This document shows positions 1 through 4,542 of a stretch of DNA of 5,890 bases, piece after piece. The notes under the pieces were generated by a model that was not told the origin of the DNA, did not search any database, and was given only the letters and a program-made list of their open reading frames with translations. The DNA lies in assembly GCA_945835865.1 (NCBI GenBank), contig CAMAJQ010000059.1, positions 1 to 5,890 on the forward strand, read 5' to 3'. The position numbers and the translations under genes are program-made. The stretch comes from an uncultured Clostridia bacterium (GTDB lineage: Bacteria; Bacillota; Clostridia; Christensenellales; Borkfalkiaceae). The stretch's first letter is position 1; every line of letters begins with the position of its first letter.

Positions 1-542
1 AGATACGCGCGGTGGAGCGCGGCAGCGGTTTCTCTGGCGACGGCAGCACGGCGCTCTTTTTCAGCCTTTTCGATCTGGTCGGGCATGGACGCGGCAGGCG
101 TGCCCTTGCGGCGGGAGTAGGGGAAGATGTGGACGGCGGCAAGCTCGCAGGTTTGCAGGAAGGAAACAGATTGCGAAAATTCCTGCTCTGTCTCGCCGGG
201 GAAGCCGACAATGAGATCGGTCGTGATCGCACAACCGGGAAAATAACGGTGCAGGAGGCGGACACTCTCAAGATACCGCGCGGTATCATATTTGCGGTTC
301 ATGCGCTTTAAGACGGTGTCGCTGCCGCTTTGCAGGCTGAGATGGAACTGCGGGCAGAGATTTTTGCAGACGGAAAGGGTTTTGCAGAAGTCTTCGTCGA
401 TGGTGCGCGGCTCTAAAGAGCCGAGGCGGATGCGGACCTCAGGTGCAGCCTGACAGATGGCAAGCAGAAGCGCCGACAGGCGGCTGCCATTTTTCCATTC
501 CCAGCCCCAGGAGGAGATTTCGATGCCGTTGACGACGATTTC
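1..542 (-). pseudogene. mtaB: C-terminal half of MtaB-type tRNA methylthiotransferase, N-terminus missing, fused to TetR
   Basis: Residues ~192-371 of the long frame match the middle and later part of MtaB (YqeV), the radical-SAM enzyme that methylthiolates t6A at position 37 of tRNA. Visible landmarks are NGIEISSWG (196-204), RIRLGSLEPRTID (228-240), CPQFHLSLQSGSD (254-266), RMNRKYDTARY (271-281), TTDLIVGFPGETEQEF (298-313) and HIFPYSRRKGTPAA (329-342). These are radical-SAM barrel strands. The N-terminal methylthiotransferase domain and the CxxxCxxC cysteines that hold the SAM-binding 4Fe-4S cluster are absent, replaced by TetR. The product as read could not carry out the reaction. Any TRAM domain would lie beyond base 1. 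Gly and Arg codons here are mostly GGC (8 of 9) and CGC (11 of 15), unlike the TetR half. The family call is confident; the label pseudogene is provisional because an assembly join is equally possible. Confidence 0.78.
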
Positions 543-1115
543 CAGGATCTCTCCCGCCGTTCGACCGTCCTCGCAGGAAGCGTCCGTTCCGAGCGGACGT
601 TCCCTGCGGCTGAAATAATACATTTCCCTCGCGAGCGCGAGGTAGGCGAGCGCCTTCTCCGTCGTGATCCCTTCCCGCAGGCGGCAGGACGAGAGCATCT
701 CCCCGAAAAACCGTCGGTTGAAGGAGTCGAGACGCTCTCTCCCGCTTGCGGAAGCCTCCTTCGCTTCGGGGGAAACTTCCGAAAAAGCGGAGAGAACGAA
801 ACGTCCGTCCCCGACTTCCCGGGCGAAGAATTCCGAGCGGGCGCGCACGTACCCCCGCAGGGATTCCCGATAGTCCCCGCGAAGTTCCGCCCTGTTCTCC
901 ATAAATTCCGCAAAGGCGGAAAACGCGCTTTCGCAGCAGGCGCGGTACAGATCTTCCCTAGACGTAAAATAATGATAAAACTGCCCTTTGGAAATGCCGT
1001 TTTCCCGACACAGCCCGTTGAGCGTCACGCCGTCGTACCCCCGCGCCGCAAACGCCCGTTTCGCCGCCCCGACGATCGCCGAACGGCTCTTTTCTCTCTT
1101 CTCTTCTCTCTTCAC
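1..1115 (-). CDS. TetR/AcrR-family repressor running in frame into a C-terminal MtaB segment (chimeric, partial)
   Basis: Starting at a GTG at 1115, the frame is open for 371 codons to the window edge. Residues 1-191 read as a TetR-family repressor: a basic N-terminus, then a helix-turn-helix at about residues 12-58 with the family hallmark GISKGQFYHYFTSREDL (40-56), then an all-helical ligand and dimer domain ending near EILEIVVNGI (189-198), about where a TetR protein of 190-200 residues should stop. Instead the frame continues into MtaB sequence (separate entry). The GTG is chosen because a GGGAAAGGA site lies just upstream and the first in-frame ATG (residue 72) would remove the DNA-binding domain. 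A consensus promoter and an inverted repeat lie upstream, suggesting autorepression. The ligand and targets are unknown. The TetR assignment is strong. Whether the fused protein exists is doubtful. Confidence 0.82.
   Translation of the reverse strand, partial: MKREEKREKSRSAIVGAAKRAFAARGYDGVTLNGLCRENGISKGQFYHYFTSREDLYRACCESAFSAFAEFMENRAELRGDYRESLRGYVRARSEFFAREVGDGRFVLSAFSEVSPEAKEASASGRERLDSFNRRFFGEMLSSCRLREGITTEKALAYLALAREMYYFSRRERPLGTDASCEDGRTAGEILEIVVNGIEISSWGWEWKNGSRLSALLLAICQAAPEVRIRLGSLEPRTIDEDFCKTLSVCKNLCPQFHLSLQSGSDTVLKRMNRKYDTARYLESVRLLHRYFPGCAITTDLIVGFPGETEQEFSQSVSFLQTCELAAVHIFPYSRRKGTPAASMPDQIEKAEKERRAAVARETAAALHRAY
506..545 (-). other. Junction between TetR and MtaB sequence
   Basis: The switch falls around residues 191-203. 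The stretch reading EIVVNGIEI is plausible both as the end of a TetR protein (EILEIVVNGI) and as an MtaB strand (EIVVNGIEISSWG), so the two parents may have shared a short identical run here. Upstream, Gly is mainly GGG (10 of 16) and Arg is spread over CGG, AGG, CGC, CGT and AGA. Downstream, GGC and CGC dominate. I see no insertion-sequence ends, target duplications or attachment-site repeats at the join. Confidence 0.65.
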
Positions 1116-1120
1116 GTCTT

Positions 1121-1129
1121 TCCTTTCCC
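1121..1129 (-). promoter_or_regulatory. Ribosome binding site for the TetR gene
   Basis: On the minus strand GGAAAGGAA ends five bases before the GTG at 1115. This purine-rich site is the main reason for placing the start at a GTG. No ATG lies in a comparable position. Confidence 0.55.
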
Positions 1130-1135
1130 AAATAT

Positions 1136-1149
1136 AGACCGCTCGGTCT
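1136..1149. promoter_or_regulatory. Perfect 14-bp inverted repeat, probable TetR autoregulatory operator
   Basis: AGACCG-CT-CGGTCT is a perfect dyad with 6-bp arms. It lies between the consensus -10 box (1168-1173) and the ribosome binding site, so roughly +12 to +25 of the expected transcript. Palindromes of this size and GC pattern at the promoter of their own gene are typical TetR-family operators. A bound repressor would block initiation or early elongation. Binding is inferred. Confidence 0.6.
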
Positions 1150-1167
1150 GTTTTTTTATATGCGCCT

Positions 1168-1196
1168 ATTATACCCCTTCTTCCCGGGAATGTCAA
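1168..1196 (-). promoter_or_regulatory. Consensus sigma-A promoter of the TetR gene
   Basis: On the minus strand the -35 box is TTGACA (1191-1196) and the -10 box is TATAAT (1168-1173), separated by exactly 17 bases. Both hexamers match consensus at all positions, which predicts strong unrepressed transcription starting near 1161. That suits a promoter held down by the repressor at the adjacent dyad. Confidence 0.85.
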
Positions 1197-1199
1197 CCG

Positions 1200-1232
1200 A
1201 AAACGGGGAGAAAGGCGCCCTTTTCTTCCCGT
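1200..1232 (-). terminator. Second hairpin downstream of the met operon, possible back-up terminator
   Basis: A stem of about 13 bp (1203-1215 with 1219-1232, one bulged base and one G-T wobble, CGC loop) is followed on the minus strand by four Ts (1200-1203). It sits between the metQ terminator and the TetR -35 box. It would insulate the TetR promoter from read-through. The T-run is short, so efficiency is uncertain. Confidence 0.4.
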
Positions 1233-1273
1233 CGTCACACAATCTGCCCGCCCGGCGGAAAACCGTGAGACGG

Positions 1274-1298
1274 AAAAGGACGGCACGCCGTGCCGTCC
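1274..1298 (-). terminator. Intrinsic terminator of metNIQ
   Basis: A perfect 9-bp stem, GGACGGCAC with GTGCCGTCC around a 3-base loop (1278-1298), is followed on the minus strand by TTTT (1274-1277). It lies about 52 bases beyond the metQ stop codon, the expected place for the operon's end. Confidence 0.75.
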
Positions 1299-1350
1299 CC
1301 TGAAATTTCGTTTTCCCCGCCCCGGAAGGGACGCCTGCCGTAAGCGGAAA

Positions 1351-2211
1351 TCAGCCGCCGACCGTAAATACGGGCTGAACGGCTCCGCCGTAATTCGAGT
1401 TGATAAAGTCGAACACCTTCTGCGATTTCAACGCTTTGAGCAGAGCCTGTATTTTGGGAAGCTGCTCGTTGCCCGATCTGACGGCGACGACGTTGGCGTA
1501 AAGGGACGCCGCTTCGCCTTCCGCGCTCTCGTAGGCGAGGACGTCGGCGGAAGTCAATCCCCCTTCGAGGGCGTAATTGCCGTTGATCACGGCGAGAGAT
1601 CCGTCGTCCGCGGAAGAGAGTTGCGTGCACAGGATCTCTGCGATCTGCGGGACGACGGTATTCCCCTTGGCGTCGGCGATGTCGAGAGTCGTCAGGGTAT
1701 CCGTCCCTTTCACTCCCTCGCGAAGGGTGATATATCCCTGCTCCTGAAGAAGGAAGAGAGCCCTCGTGCCGTTGCTGCCGTCGTTGGGAATATAGATGGT
1801 CCTACCCGTCTTCACGTTTGCGAAATCCTCCGCCGAGACGTTTTTGCCGTAGATCCCGAAGGGTTCGTAATGGATCTTATCCAGCGCGACGAGGTGGGTG
1901 CCGTGTTCGGCGTTGAACGTTTCGAGATAGGGGGTATGCTGGAAGTAGTTGGCGTCGAGGTCCCCGCTCTCGAGATTAAGGTTGGGGAAAACGTAGTCAC
2001 TGTACACCGTCACTTTCAGGTTGTAGCCCTCCGCCGCGAGGTCTTCTTTGACGAGGTTGAGGATCTCCGCGTGCGGGGTCGAACTCGCGCCGACCACGAT
2101 CGTCTTGTCGTCGCCCGCGCCCGATTCGCCGCAACCGGCGAAGGAAAACGCCGCGAAGGACGACACGAGTGCCAGGAGGAAGGAAACTACCGTTTTTGCT
2201 GCTTTTTTCAT
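1351..2211 (-). CDS. metQ: Methionine ABC transporter substrate-binding lipoprotein MetQ (NlpA family)
   Basis: This is the extracytoplasmic binding protein of the methionine importer, tethered to the membrane by lipid and delivering substrate to MetI. The 286-residue product starts with a lipoprotein signal: MKKAAK, a hydrophobic stretch to about residue 24, and a lipobox FAGC with the modified Cys at 27. The mature part has NlpA-family landmarks: VGASSTPHAEIL (40-51), LDANYFQHTPYL (85-96), LDKIHYEPFGIY (110-121), IPNDGSNGTRALFLL (141-155) and INGNYALEGGL (209-219). Length is normal for the family. The 141-155 segment has GSNG where many relatives have a PTN-type sequence, so exact specificity (L-Met, D-Met or a related compound) is not certain. 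An AAGGAG site precedes the ATG, 15 bases after the metI stop. It is last in the operon and is followed by a terminator. Confidence 0.93.
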   Translation of the reverse strand: MKKAAKTVVSFLLALVSSFAAFSFAGCGESGAGDDKTIVVGASSTPHAEILNLVKEDLAAEGYNLKVTVYSDYVFPNLNLESGDLDANYFQHTPYLETFNAEHGTHLVALDKIHYEPFGIYGKNVSAEDFANVKTGRTIYIPNDGSNGTRALFLLQEQGYITLREGVKGTDTLTTLDIADAKGNTVVPQIAEILCTQLSSADDGSLAVINGNYALEGGLTSADVLAYESAEGEAASLYANVVAVRSGNEQLPKIQALLKALKSQKVFDFINSNYGGAVQPVFTVGG

Positions 2212-2226
2212 AATAAATACTCCTTT

Positions 2227-2949
2227 TTAATTCCCGTTCTGCGGGATTTTTTCCGTTTTTTTGTTTTTCCGCCCCGCGGAAAGACGTTTGTCCGTCAGCC
2301 GCGCGACGAGCATGCCCGTCTCCTGAAAGACCTGCACGACGATCACGAGAAAGAGAACGCTCAGCCAGACGATATCCTGTTTGTTTCTCGTATAGCCGAA
2401 GATCTGCGCGATCTGCCCGAGCCCCGTTCCGCCGATGGTGGCGGACATCGCCGTATAACCGATCACCGTCACGGTGGAAATGACCGCCCCGACGATGAGA
2501 GAGGGTTTCGCCTCGGGAAGAATGACCTTGACGACGATCCGGAAGGGGCTCGCCCCCATTGCCTTCGCCGCCTCGATCACGCCGGCGTCCACTTCTTTCA
2601 GCGAGGACTCCGTCATGCGCGCGACGTACGGAGTCGCCGCGACGACGAGGAGGACGACCATCGCCCGGTTACCGACCGACGTGCCGACGATCGCCCTCGC
2701 CAAGGGCAGAAAGGCGAACATCACGACGATGAAAGGAATGCTTCTGACGAGGTTGACGAGAGTGCCCGCGACCCGATTCAGCCAGAGACACTGCATCACG
2801 CCGCCGCGGTCCGTCGCGTACAGCAGCGTGCCGAGCGGAAGCCCGAAAAGGTAGGCGATCGCCGTCGAGAGGACGGTCATATACACCGTCGCCCAGATCG
2901 CCTCGCCGAAAGCGCCCGATTCAAACAACTGAACAGCCAATTCGCTCAT
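2227..2949 (-). CDS. metI: Methionine ABC transporter permease MetI
   Basis: MetI forms the membrane channel of the MetNIQ importer, as a dimer coupled to two MetN ATPases. The 240-residue protein has about five hydrophobic segments (roughly 18-45, 58-86, 96-112, 150-172 and 193-212). It carries the cytoplasmic EAA coupling loop VIEAAKAMGASPFRIVVKV (124-142) ending in ILPEA, which docks on MetN. RSIPFIVVMFAFLPLAR (69-85) and SATIGGTGLGQIA (169-181) are also characteristic of MetI. It is about 20 residues longer than typical MetI proteins because of a lysine-rich hydrophilic tail (about 219-240). The ATG lies one base after the metN stop, with its AGGAG site inside the end of metN, so translation is probably coupled. 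Confidence 0.94.
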   Translation of the reverse strand: MSELAVQLFESGAFGEAIWATVYMTVLSTAIAYLFGLPLGTLLYATDRGGVMQCLWLNRVAGTLVNLVRSIPFIVVMFAFLPLARAIVGTSVGNRAMVVLLVVAATPYVARMTESSLKEVDAGVIEAAKAMGASPFRIVVKVILPEAKPSLIVGAVISTVTVIGYTAMSATIGGTGLGQIAQIFGYTRNKQDIVWLSVLFLVIVVQVFQETGMLVARLTDKRLSAGRKNKKTEKIPQNGN

Positions 2950-2950
2950 T

Positions 2951-3946
2951 TTAATTCTCCTCCCGGAATCTGACCTCTTTCCCGGTCAGGTATCGTTCGA
3001 CCTTTTCGGACAGATCCCCGCCCTGCGGCAGGGAGATGACCATCTGACCGACCGTCCTTCCGTCGATCAGGCGGGTGTCGGCGTAGAGAATATTGACCGG
3101 AACGCCGAGGTCGAGGGAAAGCGACGAGACGATCGGGGCGTTCGTCGGTCTTTCGCCGTCGAAAATCAGCCGGATCCTCTTTTCTCCTTCCGCCGCCTTT
3201 CCGACGCGGTAAGCCTCGGGCAGGATCAGTTCGCGGGCAGCCGACGAGCGGGGGTCGGCGAACACTTCCGAAACCGCCCCGCTCTCCGCGACCGTCCCGT
3301 CCCCGATGACGGAAACGGTATCGCAGATCTTTTCGATCACCTTCATCTCGTGTGTGACGACGACGACCGTGACGCCGAGCGTGCGGTTGATATCTTTCAG
3401 CAGATTCAGGACGGAAGCGGTCGTGGCGGGATCGAGGGCGCTCGTCGCCTCGTCGCACAGAAGATAGCGGGGTCCGGTGGCGAGCGCCCGCGCGATGGCG
3501 ACGCGCTGTTTCTGCCCGCCCGAAAGTTGGGAGGGATACGCCCCGATCTTATCCGTCAGCCCCACGAGGGATAGGAGTTCCTTCACCCTTTCGTCCGCTT
3601 TTCCCCTCTTCAATCCGGCGAGTTCGAGGGGGAAACGCACGTTCCCCGCCACGTCCCGCTGTTCGAGAAGACAGAAATTCTGAAAGATCATTCCGATCTT
3701 TCTCCGGACCTCCCTGAGGCGGGCGGGCTTTGCTCTCGTCAGATCTTCGCCGTCGACGAGCACTCTTCCGCCGGTCGGTCTCTCCAACAGGTTGATACAT
3801 CGGACGAGGGTGCTTTTTCCCGCCCCCGACGCGCCGATGATCCCGTGGATCTCTCCGTCCGCGACGGTCAGATCGACCGAACGGAGGGCGGCGACGGGTC
3901 CGTTTTTCGACGGGTAAATTTTCGATAATCCTTGCAGTTGAATCAT
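2951..3946 (-). CDS. metN: Methionine ABC transporter ATP-binding protein MetN
   Basis: MetN is the cytoplasmic ATPase powering methionine uptake through MetI. The 331-residue product has every ABC motif in order: Walker A GASGAGKST (38-46), Q-loop Gln 89, signature LSGGQKQR (141-148), Walker B YLLCDEAT (161-168, catalytic Glu 166) and H-loop His 199. Residues ~255-328 form the C-terminal NIL (ACT-like) domain that distinguishes MetN from generic ATPases and, in characterised members, binds methionine and inhibits transport when internal methionine is high. The ATG at 3946 is chosen because GGAG lies five bases upstream and the protein then opens directly with MIQLQGLSKIYP. An in-frame ATG at 4024 would force translation through the terminator hairpin and add 26 unrelated residues. 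It is the first gene of metNIQ. Confidence 0.95.
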   Translation of the reverse strand: MIQLQGLSKIYPSKNGPVAALRSVDLTVADGEIHGIIGASGAGKSTLVRCINLLERPTGGRVLVDGEDLTRAKPARLREVRRKIGMIFQNFCLLEQRDVAGNVRFPLELAGLKRGKADERVKELLSLVGLTDKIGAYPSQLSGGQKQRVAIARALATGPRYLLCDEATSALDPATTASVLNLLKDINRTLGVTVVVVTHEMKVIEKICDTVSVIGDGTVAESGAVSEVFADPRSSAARELILPEAYRVGKAAEGEKRIRLIFDGERPTNAPIVSSLSLDLGVPVNILYADTRLIDGRTVGQMVISLPQGGDLSEKVERYLTGKEVRFREEN

Positions 3947-3977
3947 AATTTCTCCAAAAAGTTTTTCCCGAAACGAC

Positions 3978-4007
3978 AAAAAACCCCGGGACGGTAAAAT
4001 CCCGGGG
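3978..4007 (-). terminator. Intrinsic terminator in the metNIQ leader (attenuator)
   Basis: CCCCGGGA (minus; plus 4000-4007) pairs perfectly with TCCCGGGG (plus 3984-3991) around an 8-base loop and is followed by six Ts (3978-3983). It lies between the promoter at 4202-4230 and metN at 3946. No gene upstream on this strand needs ending, so it most likely decides whether transcription reaches metN. The metN ribosome binding site comes about 25 bases later and is outside the hairpin, which points to control of transcription rather than translation. Confidence 0.82.
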
Positions 4008-4181
4008 AAAGATTTGCGGATCAAAAGGCTTGTAGTATCAGACCTTTGCGCCTATTGCGTGAAAAAAGGACACGGCAATAAGCCCGCGCATCTCTGCCCG
4101 GGAATCCGACATTCGCATGGAATTCAAAAAGCACTGCTTTCTCATCGCGAGTTTCGGCGTCTGCCTTCTCCTTTTTTTCTT

Positions 4182-4193
4182 CCTCGATCGAGG
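4182..4193. promoter_or_regulatory. Perfect 12-bp palindrome at the metNIQ transcription start
   Basis: CCTCGATCGAGG is perfectly self-complementary and lies about 9 to 20 bases downstream of the metNIQ -10 box, covering the first transcribed bases. A dimeric repressor bound here would block the promoter. With only two central bases unpaired it could not form an RNA hairpin without opening inner pairs, so a DNA operator is the more natural reading. A chance palindrome cannot be excluded. Confidence 0.35.
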
Positions 4194-4201
4194 TTGCGTT
4201 C

Positions 4202-4230
4202 ATTTTACCATTATTTCAGGTGGTTGTCAA
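4202..4230 (-). promoter_or_regulatory. metN: Sigma-A promoter of metNIQ
   Basis: On the minus strand TTGACA (4225-4230) and TAAAAT (4202-4207) are separated by exactly 17 bases, with A/T-rich sequence upstream resembling an UP element. The predicted start is near 4195, leaving a leader of about 250 nt before metN. The only mismatch to consensus is one base in the -10 box. Confidence 0.8.
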
Positions 4231-4363
4231 GCGTTTTTTTCGACGAAAAGAAAAATTTTTTGAGCGCGGACGCGACGGAATACGGCTTTTTACGAGTATT
4301 ATAAGGGAAGAAAAAGCGTTTTCCGTTATTTTTTTATATCATTATAAAATGCGGTGATTACGG
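4231..4363. other. AT-rich spacer between divergent promoters
   Basis: This stretch is markedly richer in A and T than the flanking genes, with runs such as AAAAATTTTTT near 4251-4261 and TTTTTTTATATC near 4329-4340. It contains no open frame with a ribosome binding site. It probably supplies upstream activating sequence for both promoters. I see no clear inverted repeat for a regulator here. Confidence 0.5.
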
Positions 4364-4392
4364 TTGACTTTTTCCGCAAAATCCTGTATGAT
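4364..4392 (+). promoter_or_regulatory. Sigma-A promoter of the glycosyltransferase gene
   Basis: TTGACT (4364-4369) and TATGAT (4387-4392) are separated by 17 bases, each one base from consensus, with A/T-rich sequence upstream. The predicted start near 4399 gives a 5' untranslated region of about 145 nt. That also argues against starting the protein at the upstream in-frame ATG at 4354, which precedes this promoter. Confidence 0.75.
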
Positions 4393-4398
4393 AATATT

Positions 4399-4542
4399 AT
4401 TCTACCGATCCGACGCACGCCGCGACCTCACCGCGAAACGGGGTTTTCCGAAGACGCCGCGAAGCGTCGGGACAATACTTTTCATCCTTTGCAGAATCAC
4501 CCGTTCTTTCTCTGCTTTTCCTTTTCTGCAATCGGAGGCATC
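4399..4542 (+). other. 5' untranslated region of the glycosyltransferase gene
   Basis: About 145 nt are transcribed before the start codon. A small hairpin, GACGC/GCGTC with a 6-base loop, lies at about 4453-4468, and the later half is pyrimidine-rich (about 4500-4528). I do not recognise a cyclic-di-GMP or other known riboswitch core, and there is no T-run after the hairpin. The frame stays open through this region, but its residues do not resemble the N-terminus of the family. Confidence 0.4.
4534..4538 (+). promoter_or_regulatory. Ribosome binding site deciding the glycosyltransferase start
   Basis: GGAGG lies four bases before the ATG at 4543. The spacing is on the short side but the match is strong. 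The upstream in-frame ATG at 4354 has no such site and lies ahead of the promoter. Confidence 0.75.

Larger units (their letters stand above)
3978..4196 (-). ncRNA. Structured 5' leader of metNIQ, unclassified attenuator or riboswitch candidate
   Basis: From a predicted start near 4195 the leader runs ~190 nt to the terminator. Reading 5' to 3' on the minus strand I see a 5-bp hairpin AAAGC/GCTTT (4128-4140), a hairpin with a GAGA tetraloop (GNRA type) and stems CCCG/CGGG and GCA/TGC (4083-4102), an abutting 11-bp stem with one bulged C and a 9-nt loop (4051-4082), a hairpin AAAGG/CCTTT (4024-4047), and the terminator. The CCCGGG in the tetraloop hairpin could instead pair with the 5' arm of the terminator (TCCCGGG with CCCGGGA), giving a possible antiterminator. 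Methionine importers in Bacillota are often under SAM-I or T-box control, but I find neither the SAM-I core nor a T-box TGGNACCGCG. The structured leader is well supported; the ligand and class are unknown. Confidence 0.55.

Noticed and set aside
413..913. Open frame of 166 codons on the minus strand
   Set aside because: It overlaps the TetR-MtaB frame in another register and its product is Arg/Ser-rich low-complexity sequence with no family features. The TetR/MtaB frame explains the region.
1621..2973. 450-codon plus-strand frame opposite metQ and metI
   Set aside because: It lies antisense to two clear transporter genes, is very rich in Arg, Asp and His, and has no recognisable domain. Long antisense frames are common in GC-rich coding DNA.
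3947..4024. N-terminal extension of MetN by 26 residues from an upstream ATG
   Set aside because: The extension is encoded by the terminator hairpin and has no match to MetN N-termini. The ATG at 3946 has a good ribosome binding site.
3947..4200. SAM-I (S-box) or T-box riboswitch in the metNIQ leader
   Set aside because: Expected from context, but the conserved SAM-I core strings and the T-box TGGNACCGCG were not found by reading the leader, so no known class was assigned.
4021..4203. 60-codon minus-strand frame in the metNIQ leader
   Set aside because: Its ATG overlaps the -10 box of the metNIQ promoter, so it would not be on that transcript, and there is no ribosome binding site.
4354..4542. 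N-terminal extension of the glycosyltransferase by 63 residues
   Set aside because: The upstream ATG precedes the promoter, lacks a ribosome binding site and encodes residues unlike the family. GGAGG supports the ATG at 4543.
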